Below the pieces are notes generated by a model. The model saw nothing but the letters and a program-made list of their open reading frames with translations. It was not told where the DNA came from and did not search any database. Shown in pieces: positions 23,449-34,728 of a DNA stretch of 64,000 bases. This DNA is from Leucogyrophana mollusca (taxonomy: Eukaryota > Basidiomycota > Agaricomycetes > Boletales): contig MU266364.1 in the NCBI GenBank assembly GCA_021014945.1, forward strand, positions 62,001 through 126,000. Direction: 5' to 3'. How positions within the stretch are numbered: position 1 is the stretch's first letter; each line of letters starts with the position of its first letter. The translations under genes and the position numbers were made by a program.

Positions 23449-23744
23449 TCACGGAAGGATGACAGCACAAATCTGGGCGCACAGGACTCAGTTCGACGCA
23501 CAGCTCATGATCGACTATCCAGGACACGTACCGCTCGTTTCTCCTCTGTAAGATACGCACACTCGTAGCTTTCGCAACAATCTTTGGACGATTGGCAGGG
23601 TTGGGCGGAACCTACGCAATTCTCGTCGCGAGTCGTCCTGATATCGCTAGTGGAGGCAACGTCTGTACTCCCATTTGTATTCACAGGTTGAAGGGCAAAG
23701 ACCGAGACGATGACTGTGAAAAACGTCAACAAGGCGAGACGCAT
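23449..23744 (-). CDS. Small secreted six-cysteine (knottin-like) protein
   Basis: Exons 23744-23532 and 23472-23449 (59-nt GTACGT...CAG intron) encode 78 aa. Residues 1-17 form a signal peptide, followed by a Ser/Thr/Asn-rich propeptide-like stretch. The mature part has Cys43, Cys50, Cys56, Cys57, Cys62 and Cys73: spacing C-x6-C-x5-C-C-x4-C-x10-C, the inhibitor-cystine-knot pattern. The sixth cysteine appears only after splicing; the unspliced frame ends in a tail without it. A dibasic K-R precedes the junction. A TATA-like element lies about 55 bp upstream. Such peptides in fungi can be effectors, antimicrobial peptides or protease inhibitors; the sequence does not say which. Confidence 0.65.
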
Positions 23745-25647
23745 ATTAGGAGAGGGAGAGATAGAGAATGCGATCTTCCACTTGTCGTTGAAGGAGTTAT
23801 TATAAGGCAGTACGTGCTGGTTTGCTTTGAAGCCCTGAATCACCAACTCATATCTTGCCGAAACGTAAATTGATCGTGGGGCAGACCTCGTGGTCACTCG
23901 TGGACCGTTGATCACTCCTCGCTTCCTTTTTTTGTGCTGCAGAGTGCTGCAGCTGGTTCATGCGGTCATGTTGCTACTTCCACGTGTGGAACCCGCGTGC
24001 CCGACTAGTCGACGGTTGTCGACTGGCTCGGCCAACGCCAAGCACCACTGTCATTGGAATGTTCTTGGATACCACCGTCGCCGGACACGGACGGACATGT
24101 CGTAGGTCCTCTACGGAGGTTGTGTCGCGCGTCGCTGATAGGCTATAGCAAATGCCTGACCGATCATACTAGACGGGAAAAACCGATACGAAGAGTTTCC
24201 GGTGCGCTCCATGATGGGAATGATTGTTTGCCTATCACGGTACCAACAAGCTCCACGAAGCCGAGTCGTCCACGTATCTATATGATTCACGTCTTCGAGG
24301 AGAAGGAATCTTCCTCTTGCTGAGCCTGTTCGCCGATTGACGCATGAGATGAGATTTTCAGGCGCCAACTGTGGCGGCACGCACCTAGGGAGTACGTATT
24401 GCCTCCTACCTTCTATGCGAGCAGGGTTGACCTTGGTGGACGGAACCAGGCAGTATTCGCCACCCATTCATCGAATGGGTGCGGGTGGTTGATGTAGCAA
24501 ATGGCAAAGACAAAGATACAAGGTTGTTCAGGATCGTGAAGCCTGTGTGATCACAGATACCATCAGGTGCTTGGCGGATAGTCCGGCCTGACAGCACCTA
24601 GAGTTTGTGGTCGTCTTCTTTGAGTTATCGATCGCCGCACTTGTGATCATCCTGAACTTTCCTGCGCAGTCTCCGCGCGACGTCGTTCTCCAAATTCGCA
24701 TCGCGTCAAGTCTCCGCCATGAAGCCAGTGCACACCCCCGAATCTAATTTAACCAGCCACATGCAATCGATGCACGTTCATTTTGCACTCCAGTGTAAGT
24801 CTCCACGGGGTCATCTTCGGATTGACCTGGAACGCTAAAAGTAGCAAGGACCCAAGAGGACACAACAAATCACATCGCCGTCATCTTCACGCCCATCGAG
24901 AACAGAACGACCTCATTAGCGCGCTGTATCTAGATCAAGCGAGCTGAGAGGATAGGTTGTAGTTGTCCCAGGCCAGCTCTCATCTGGTGAAGCGGTGGCT
25001 CAGGAATCGGAACATCTTGCTTCTTGGTCTAAAAGTGTCTTTCCTCCCTCGCGGTCAGGTTTCTTCCGTGTCTTCTGTTGCTGGGGGCCTTCGGGATCCA
25101 GCGCAGCCGCGTCACAGCACAGGCTAGGCAGTGTAGGCGCTTGTCCCTGGTATCATGTCCCACTGTATCAAATTTACTCGTCTTCTGATCAGCATCGGCG
25201 CTCGGCGCATATCAACAGGCATCAATGCTTGCAGTTCTCAGTCTCATGTATTGATGATCTACCGTGGTAATGTCACATAGGTGCGCAAATTTCCTCCATA
25301 AACTTCATTGTAAGTTGACCTTGCGCTTGGGTCGTTCCCCATGATAAAATCACTGGGCAGGTTTCAGAACAGGAATGTGCATTTTAACCGGGTCTCGTTT
25401 AATGTCAGTAGATGTGATGCCTATATGCTACTAATCTATCTAGGCGCTCGCGACCTCCTCCTCGCGGTGGCCGAACCAGCCAGCCAGCCGGCGAACAAGT
25501 CCAAATTTAATCTTCATCCAGTGCCATGCTCTCTTACCAAGGGTCCTGGGTATTCTCGCGCCGCGGTAGATTTTCATCCCGAGAGACGCCAATTTGAAAA
25601 CTGTTAAAAGGAGGTTTCGAGTTCGTCATGACAAACTCCAAGCTTCC
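23745..25647. other. Gene-poor intergenic region
   Basis: Apart from the TATA-like box near 23800, only short overlapping frames on both strands. None could be joined into a coherent product. The last 200 bp form the leader of the membrane-protein gene. Confidence 0.5.
23797..23806 (-). promoter_or_regulatory. TATA-like box of the six-cysteine peptide gene
   Basis: The minus strand reads CTTATAATAA about 55 bp upstream of the ATG at 23744. It is a sequence match only. Confidence 0.45.
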
Positions 25648-28128
25648 ATGTCTTCCAGGCGGTCCAGCCTATCTCCTCCAGCTAAATCCCCTGCAAAAGA
25701 CGAGCATGAATTCTCTGATCTCCAAACTCCCTTTTTGGAGGGCGATAAAGGCGCAAACACCGGGTCCTCTGATCTCCAAATTCCATTTTTGGAGGGAAAC
25801 AAGGTTGCAAAATTCACGCAGACTATCGCGCGAAGGGGATTGCAGCCATGGGCGACAAGATATTACGTTTGGTCACTTGCACTTGCATTCGGCCAGATCT
25901 CGCTTCTAGTCTTCGGCTATGCATTCATGGCTAAGGTTGCATACCTTGGGCAACTCCCACTCCCGGATAACCTCGCCATTCTAGCTGGTAACTTCCAGCG
26001 AGAAACAACGGTCGCAGTTACAATCATAGCCACGCTCATGCACGCCGCGTGTTCCTTGTAAGCCGAGTTCACTGTGTACCATGGACCACCCTGATACATC
26101 CAATCATCAGCATGTTTAAGGCATCCGTGATCTACACACTTAAAAGGCGTATGTCGAGCAGTGTACCATTAGTGGTTCTCAATGTCGCGGCCAAAATCAC
26201 GACATCGACATTTATGATTGTCCCGCGGTATCTGTGGTGGACAGTCTTCACGCTTGTCTCAATGATACCACTTACCTTATTGACAGCAGTGTACGTGGCC
26301 GAGTTTTTGTATCTTTTGATGCTCTTAGCATGTACCATCTCGTTGCAGCTGGACCACGTTGCTGTCTCCCACAACAATTGTCATGAGCATGACACTTCAA
26401 GGCACTGAATTGGACCTAGGAAGTAGCTCCTTCGCACAGTTTCTCAATCAGACCATCCCCTGGGAAAACGATGACCCCAGTGCAGGAATAGCTTCAAGTA
26501 AGTCGCCGCTTCATCGAGTTGATTAACAATTCATCGATAATCTCGTGACCTATAGTCTATCCCAACTCATCTCATTTTATCTTTATCGAAAGTGCGGTGA
26601 GCGGAATCTCTGCCGCTGGTAGTGATTTTGGCATTCCTGGTGTCGTTAATTTCAACGGAGTCGCCTACAACCTCTCGACAGGTGGGAAAGGATCCCTATC
26701 CAAGTAGTTGGTACTAAAGTACCTTTCAGGAGGTGTCCTCCCTGCCGTCCCCGGATATACCGGTTCAAGTTCACCTCCGGCCGGAACCGGTCTTATGTTT
26801 GTCGGCGGTGAAGTCCTCACCTACTTGGACACGAGCCCGCTGAACCCATTTCCCGGAGTATCCTCGAGGAATTTCTCAATCATTCAGCAGGGTCTATCTG
26901 CCAACGTCTCTTGCCAAGAGTACAACTTGGATGATGGTGCTGTTAGTCTCAACAACCCTTGGAGCACTGCGACTGCCAGCTCGAGCACACACTTTATCCT
27001 ATTCAATTCCTCAATAGATTGCTACGCAGAATGCGAGTGTTTCCCGAGCTCTTGCAATGTGTATTTCGCTAACTCCATTATTTTTGTTTGTCGTCCATAG
27101 ACAACTCCTCCGCAGAATTTGTAATACAGGCGGGATCTTCCAGTGATGACGTGAATGTCGATGATGTTGGCTTCCTTCCGTCCTTTGTTTGCCCGAAGTC
27201 CAACTCCACGGCACCCAATCCCAATACCTTTGGTAAGCATCAGCCCCGTGTCAGATGATTTCAATAACATTTCTTCCAGCTGTTGCCCTGTCCGGATTTT
27301 ACAGATACGCGTTCATCCCTCCAACGCTTTGCGTAGTTACGCCGTTCGTCCGACCCGTTCGCGTCGATTACAGCGGGAACATGGTTAACGTGTCGGATGT
27401 CAGCAATGCCACACCACACCTCCTCGGGGAAGACAGCCCAGAAGTCCAAGGTTTTATTGCTGGAGTGATTCAGGAGCATGTGCAAAGCTCCCAGGGACTA
27501 ACCATAAACCTTATCGGAGACACTCTTTTATCGGTCTACTCGAGCCAAGCCGGCTACCCGGGAGCCTCAAACTCAAGCACCAATACCGACCTTTCCGTGC
27601 TGTACCCAATACTGGTAAGCGTGAAGTGGACTTATCGTATTCTTCCGGCTCACACTGACCTCTCATCGCAGGAAAATTACTTGCGCGGCGTGGTTGAATT
27701 TTCTGCGACTGTGAGTCCCGATGTTAACAGTCGCTTGCGCTCGATACTAAGCTGAAATGACCATGCAGTACCTCCGTTCTGGATTTTCTGCAAAAGGCAG
27801 CGATATAGGCAATTCCATACCACAAAAGATGACCACGTCTATGGCTGGAACAGCGCAGATAACTACAATAGGGTGGTCTTATAAGTGGCCAACATACCTC
27901 TTCGTCGCCATTCCCACAGCCATTACCACGGCCATGACGATCTGGGCTCTCTGGACTGGACGCGGCCGTGAATCACCAGACACGGATCCTGCATTTGATC
28001 CAACGAACCCCCTTCACATCGTTATGGGCTCTTCGGCAATTCCGTATGACAGGAAGGTTCGATTGGAAGGGAGGACATTTGTATTGGAAGGCCATAGCTA
28101 TGCATCGACGGACACATTTTTTGCGTGA
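25648..28128 (+). CDS. Multi-pass membrane protein with large N-glycosylated loop (unknown family)
   Basis: Exons 25648-26057, 26111-26290, 26349-26497, 26556-26681, 26730-27058, 27130-27232, 27280-27614, 27672-27710 and 27769-28128 give about 676 aa. The cytosolic-looking N-terminus carries an imperfect in-frame duplication (S-D-L-Q-x-P-F-L-E-G, twice). Hydrophobic spans lie at about residues 75-95, 115-140, 180-200 and near the C-terminus (Y-L-F-V-A-I-P-T-A-I-T-T-A-M-T-I-W-A-L). The long loop between spans 3 and 4 is rich in N-x-S/T. The topology fits a plasma-membrane or endomembrane protein with an external domain. The junction between 27040 and 27130 is unsure: the acceptor best supported by the branch site (27100) breaks the frame unless a weak donor at 27040 is used. 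A decayed copy of the same gene begins 2 kb downstream. I do not recognise a named family. Confidence 0.7.
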
Positions 28129-30129
28129 GGCTGTCCAGATTTTGGGAGTTGTTTTTGGGAATACTATTTGTGGAATGGTATGTATGCAGACGTAGGGATC
28201 TTTGATCGCGGGGAAGCCGATGCGGTCGATGATGGTGGGGGATCCAGGAAGTCCACTCAAAGGGCTTCCCGGCAGGAGCGCCGTATCCATGAAGCCTCCT
28301 ATGATATTCTCGCCTGGTTCACTTTCCCTCCGAGCTTCGACGGGAACCAATGCGCGAGCGAGACAAGGACCTAAAAATCTCAGACTCGAGTCGCGCTAAT
28401 ACTATTGGGAATCATCTGTTGCGGGAGCAATAGATGGGGCGAATACAGAGGTTACGATATGTGGAGCGCTCTTCGCGGAGAGACTTTCTACTTGGGGATG
28501 GGGGCAAGCATTGGTATCTTGACTCACCTGTGGGTTCCTGGAAGTGGTGTGCGACTAAAAAGAGTGCCACCAACGTGGTGTCAGGGTGAGTGATCGCCGG
28601 GCTTCATTTGCCACTTGGTGAAACCGCTGCGCATCTCGTAGCTAAAAGAGCACCGTCAATAAGTGCGACTGCCTCGTTTTCATTTGCCACATCGAAGATG
28701 CCTGTGCAACTTCGCAAGTCGTCATGAACTTGAAGGTATCGTAACAAATAGCCAGGGGGGTGCCAGTGACAACAGCAAGTGGCCGCCTGTATCAGGGTCG
28801 GCACCACATATCATGCGATCGAGGGCGCTAAGATAGTTGCTGTCATTTACTCGCTCGGATCTGAGGAGTAAAACCAAGTTTGTTTGTTAGCATACATCAA
28901 GGGTAAAGGAAATGCTCGAGAGCCCCGGCAGTTATCAGCAGCACGATTTTCTGGACGGTAAGGCAAGGGCGACAGAGTATCTAAGAATTTTAAAGACCTA
29001 TCAGCCTATGGTTGGCCTGTCAGAGTTTTCTACGAACTGTCGTAGAAAACGTCTCTGCGTCCGCGCCCAAAGCTTCTCGATGGTTCTTCGCTGACGCATC
29101 GAAGCCTGGCTATACTTAAAGAATACTGACCTGTACTTCCAGGAGGCAGACCTCCTGGGACTAAGGAGGAATGCTACACGAGCAATGGTCAAGGTATTCA
29201 AGTTTTTTGTCCGGAAGGTCCCGCCCGATAAGAGTGTGTGCCAAGTGTCGGGTCCAGGAGCCGCATTACATCGAAACGAGGCTGAAAGCGTGAGCACCGA
29301 AAGCTTGACAACCAATGAACTACTGTGAAGTTCTATGGGAAGGCTCAGCGACGTAGCGTCATTGGACACTGGCGAGTCCTGCCAGCGGCTTGCTAATAGT
29401 AATTGCTGTCGTTGAACATTGAAGCCCGAGACGACCACAGCCACCGCCACGCACACTCCGCTTTCGGACTCCAGCACCTGCGGGACTATTAGTACCGGGC
29501 CACCGCATGCCCTACACTCGCAAAACTTTTCTTAGGAGGTCTGTTAGTGAACAAGGTAGTCCACCCTCTTCATTACTCTGATACGCAGCGGATGCTTCTC
29601 GGATTCAAATGAGTCCCCGTGCCGCAAACACGGTCACGTCTACTTCACGATTTCGGGCTAAAAGTACTTCTTGGCTCGTTCGTGGAGGCGCCAACCCCGC
29701 GGCGTCGCGGTTATGAAGCCGTACACTACTATTAGTGGTTAAGATGTCGATGACCAAAGTGCGCACTTTCATCGTCACCATTATACAAAGCTATGTTGCT
29801 GACTTGGCCGGCTACGGAGGTGTAGAAGTCACCCGGTGCAAGATAGCTTGAAAAATTGAACCCCAGGTCACTTTGGGCGTCCACGCGACGCTTACATTGG
29901 ACCTAGGGGGTGCTCTTTGAGGACAGGCGTGTTGGTCGTAGTATCATTTCAGATGCATAGTTTGACGGTGTATCGATGAAAGAGACAGTGCCCTGAACTT
30001 GGTTCTTCCCATAGAAGGCGGACGGTCTTCCCAGGCATGCTTCGAGGCTTTAAATTGACTGCTCCTCCAAAACCGCAGGCGAGCTCTTCGTGAGTGAACG
30101 TTGTCGTGGCCTATGTTCACATCATGATA
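28129..30129. other. Region between the intact and decayed paralogues
   Basis: No supportable gene. A 158-codon minus-strand frame (29001-29477) has no motif or splice partner. A short stretch near 29878-29915 (encoding T-L-D-L-G-G-A) resembles the T-E-L-D-L-G-S of the neighbouring membrane protein and may be a stray fragment of the same family. Confidence 0.45.
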
Positions 30130-31975
30130 GATTCGTCAAACAGACTATCTACAACTTCCATTATCCGTACGCTCCAAAGACGCCTGTTTGAACAGGTACC
30201 ATTGGCGGCCCCCGGCACTGCAGTTAAACTGTCAACGAGGTTGTATATGATCGCTCCACAGCACCTCCGGTGCACATACCTCACGTTAGTCTTTGACTCT
30301 TTCACAGTGGGGTGAGGGATAGAAGTTAAATACCTGGAGTCGCTCTGACTGACTCGTATCTTTGTAGCTGGACGACATCGTGACACCTTCCACGATTTCT
30401 GGTGATTCTACCCCAAATGACACCGAATTGGACATAGGACGCGCTGCTTTTGCGGTGTTCCTCGATCGGACCATCCTTTGGGACAGTGGAGTTCATGGTA
30501 TAGGGATTTGTGTAAGTGGTGCAAGTTTGACCGTCTTCCTCGCGTTCGTCCACTAGCAAGCGGTGAGCGATCTTCGTTTCGCAGTGAACGATCGTTCGTC
30601 TTCCATTGGCGTATACATGGGTTTGAAAGTGGCTCCCATTGCAATTGAACTTGGATTTGTTGACGGCCAAGCCCCTGCCGAGGTACATACCCACGCCCTG
30701 CAACAGGGATCCGCAAAAAAAAAACGCAAATTACCAGCGGGGGCCTACTGCGAACGTCTCTTACCAAAAGCCAGACAGTAATGCAGTGCAGATGGCCAAC
30801 CATGTCATAACTGCCTTAGACTCCTACGACGTGACTTCATTCACTCTTCGTCTATTTGACTCTCCAGTGCACTGTGGCACGAACCGCGAGTAGCGTTTCC
30901 AAGCTTATCTTACACGCGCCTCGCTGAAGCGCTCCCCTCATCCATCCTGTGTGGACTTCTACTCTGCTGCAAAAGTGATCAGAGCAGGTGATGAAGGTGC
31001 GGCCAACGGGAAATTTACTGTTTTCCTTGGGTCCTTGGTATGCCCTGGATCGAATTCTACAGTCCAGGGTTCCAACACATCTGGTGGGCATCAGACATTA
31101 TCACGGCTTTATTTGACCCTTATTAGGTGCATCCCCGTACGGGTGATCCAGTTATCGTCATGGAATGTTTTTATAAATACGCTTCCATATCGCAAACAGT
31201 CTGCGAGGTCACACCATTCTTCAGCACTGTTCGTGCCGACTACAATAACGGTATCATTGATATTTCGCAAGTTGACGACAGCTCACCCCAAGCGCTCGGT
31301 ATCGAGGTCCAGAGTTTTATTGCGAGAGTGGACCAGTCGTACGGAAAAGATACCATGGGACTGAGTGTGAACATGATCGGGAATTTTCTGTCTTGGTCTG
31401 CTCGTCTCAAGGAGGCTATCCCTAAATAATAAACCGAGCGCAACCGCAAACCTGTCCGTGCTGTATCCGATACTCGTTAGCGTCAACTAGCGGCGCTCGC
31501 TGGCTTACGTTCGACGTCCTCAGGAAGGTAACTGGCGTGGAGTTGTGGCGTTCTCTGGGACAGTAGGTCACAAAACTATTGCGAACCCGGCCGCGATACT
31601 GAATGATCACACAGTATCTCCGCTCTGCCTTTTCAGCGGACGGCAGTTTCGCGGCCAACGCCACAAAACATGGCCTCAAACACGACCGAAATCATGCAGA
31701 TGGCCACAATGGGCTGGCCAAAGAGATCTCCTGCTTATCTTCCCTCACCCCTACAAAAATCATCGCGTTTATGACCCCCGAACTCCGCGGATTGGCGGGG
31801 AACGCGAGCCGCAGGATGTGGATGAGACTTTCGATCCAACGAAACGTCAGAGTAAACTCTTCGGTTGTTTCTTACGACATGAACGCCCGGTTGGAGGGTA
31901 AGAAACATTTTTTTTTTGAATCCAATTATTGTCCAGTAGGGTATTTCTACCCTATGTCGAACGCTACTAATTAAA
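30130..31975 (+). pseudogene. Decayed paralogue of the multi-pass membrane protein
   Basis: Collinear segments match the intact gene at 25648-28128. 30157-30293 encodes I-I-R-T-L-Q-R-R-L...M-I-A-P-Q (exon 2). 30412-30505 encodes T-E-L-D-I-G-R-A-A-F-A-V-F-L (exon 3). 31150-31400 encodes C-E-V-T-P-F...V-R-A-D-Y-N-N-G...F-I-A-R-V (exon 7). 31524-31562 encodes E-G-N-W-R-G-V-V-A-F-S-G-T (exon 8, with CAG| and |GTAGGT splice borders still in place). 31614 onward encodes Y-L-R-S-A-F-S-A-D-G (exon 9). The copy is broken: there is a frame change plus TAA near 31427 where the intact gene reads on, frame changes after 31640, and the exon 4-6 region (30510-31110) is hardly alignable. No start codon region was found. 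It appears to be an old tandem duplicate losing constraint. Confidence 0.7.
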
Positions 31976-34728
31976 TAATAATATGTACTCGGGGACCCCT
32001 GTGTTCCCATTAGTACGCACGCCTCCGACTGTACAATGCCCTGGAGTGAAGCTACTAGACCCCCCCTCTAGTCCGCTGTTCTCATCGGCCGAGGGCAAGC
32101 ACCTTGCAATGGTGGGTGATGGTCGTGTGTCAACGATAGACACATCATAGGCATGAACCACGCTTACTCTTGCTGTTCTACAGTTACCGGCATCACCAGG
32201 TAGTGCCAAGCGCGTACACTGCCTTGCGGTTGATGTGCACTCGTTTATTGTACACTTACATGCTTACTCTTCGTTGAATTTTATGATACACTTCCCTTCT
32301 CTTGCTCCTGGTCTTGTGGTTGGAGCTTCTGATCGTTCCCCCACGACTGCCGCGGATTCACCCGCACCCGATTTCATTGTTCCGTGCCTGGTTGACCTCG
32401 ACCCAAGTAATTTTGATAATGAGACGGAACGTTCTAGAGAATACTGGTCAAAGATCCGGCCCCTTGGCGGTGTACCACCCGGATTGTCGGGGCATCTATC
32501 AACAAATTACCCCTCATGGAGCTATTTAGCATCATGCCACACCATCTGCTACCATGTACATATAGGTCCATATGTGGAACTGGAGGCTGGAGCGTCAGGG
32601 CAACTTAGCGTAAATGAGTTTTGACGTGCTCCGGTGGATTGGAGGCGCTCGTCGACGCCGGTCATTTCCGAGTTTTTACGGGTCGCTCGATATCAAGTTT
32701 CCTCAAAAGAAGGCCAGCCCCAAGGGCAGGTGGAGATAAATGAAGTGTCACGTACCCCAGCCCAGCGAATCAGCACCTCGGAATTTCAAGTGATGATCTA
32801 TACGAGGGCATCGTCAAATTGGGCGCCACAATCCGCCCAAAGAGAGACCTGTGATTTGTGAGGCGCGTGGGGATAGTTGCTTCCGACCGAAGCAGGTCTT
32901 GGAAGACCAGCTAGAGAAGGGAGGACCGTGGTCCTCCACCGGGTGTGTTTGGCCTCCAGTGTCACGAGGACTTCTTCGCGCCGACCTGCTACGCCTCCTA
33001 TCCTCCAACAGTTGGTACTAAAGGCTCGCTCGTGAACTCGTGATTATCCCCTGGCGACGGGCAACGGTGAGGTTACCTCAGTGTTCCATCGTGGGGGAGC
33101 AGTGTTGGCAAGGATCACCTTGTGTCATCCGCGGTGACGTACCTATCGATAACAACGGTAAGTTCTAAAACGAGGGGACGCGCCAGTGAGGGAATTGGCT
33201 CGGCGTGGGGATAGATGGTGGACGATGGTAAGCATGTTGTGCTTGGGGCTGGGCTCAATTGTTTGGCGGAGGGAAACATTATTACTGTGTAAGTCATACC
33301 GGTGATTCCCCCAGTATCCCACAAAGGGTGCATCAAAATGATGCGCGAGTGTTATATCATATCTGCTCCCGGGTCTCTGTAGCAGTTATCCGAAAATACT
33401 GTGGAAGCATGCTATATAGATTCACGCGAGCAAAGATACATACCGGCGGGGAGCATGGACCAAACTTTCGCGGGGAGGAATTGTCGGAGCACACGTATAA
33501 TTTTACTCGCAGTAGTGTTTACTCACTGACGTGCGAAATGCTCGATGTCGAGTTGTCAAGGCAGCTTCGCAGCCCAAAAACACATCCTGTGAAAGATTCG
33601 TTAGTTTCGTGGCGCGGGATAGTAAGGGGCGTGTGTTACCGGAGGAAGTCGCACCTAATTTTCAATGCCGATGTGTCGTGGGGTCAAAACAGACTCGGAT
33701 GCTTCAACACCGACCATGCAATCACACGACCAAAGGTGAGGCTGGTATGATATGGTGTGGGCATCTGGCAGAGCGACCTGGAGGAGCTCATGTAAAAGTC
33801 TATCTTCTCTGCGCCGTTTTGTGAACACAGCAAGTGCGCAATAAACCCCGCCATCTGACGAGACTCGCAAATAGCCCCTGGAGAAGCATGTTGCTCGTGA
33901 AACCTCCGAACACACCCGAGAAGATGATTTCCGTGTCAATCCATCCGTTGTAAAATCATAAATAGCTCTGTATCATCGTACGATCACTGAGAAAGCGCGA
34001 ACGGAGTGAATTATAGCTACTGAATGATGTTTTCGCAGTACAACGGAGGTGAGATTTGTACGCGGTGATCCGCGATGGCCTTGAGAATCATTACATATGG
34101 AAGCTACGCAGCGTCGGTACCGAAGGAGGGTGTGTACCAGTGGAGCCCTGTGAGGGAAGAGACTGCGAACCGTCTTTCACAGGAACCGGGGAAGTTGCGG
34201 CAAGGGCGACTGATCCGTTGTGACGTATCTTAACCTTGTATAAGCAAGGTTAGACATGAAAGCAATAACCGCGATCGAAGAGGAGGGACGGCATTCGATG
34301 GATTGCGTTAAGATGAAGGTATAAGGTTCAAGGCCTCATTCATGGGCGATTGAGTTCGCATAGATTCGAGTGGGGGAAGATGCTAAAGACAAAAAGTCGT
34401 CAAAAAGGCATTGGAAATAGCATGAAATAGAAGTGAAAGGATCCTTATCTCGGGAAGAAGGGAGAAAAAGCTATGAAGTTACTATCAAGGAGAATCAAGG
34501 ACCATGAAGATGGGCCTTGTGGACGACCCGACAAGCTGGGTGACTGCAACCCGAGTACTCGGATTCTTCCGGGAATGGCAGGTCATGCGCCACGTGCGTG
34601 AGAGCCGTGTCGCTGGAGCCCTCAAACTGCTGATCGATGATTCGACAGTTTTCCCATAGGCGCCAACACAGAAAACACAATAAAATCATTCTACGTCAAG
34701 GTTATCGTTACCAGAATACTTCAAGTAC
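31976..34728. other. Gene-poor region
   Basis: About 2.75 kb with only short frames. Plus-strand frames at 32235-32624 and 33259-33750 are the longest but overlap alternatives and have no recognisable motif. The last few hundred bases are A-rich and lead into the velvet gene. Confidence 0.45.

Noticed and set aside
29001..29477. 158-codon minus-strand frame
   Set aside because: No motif and no relation to the flanking paralogues.
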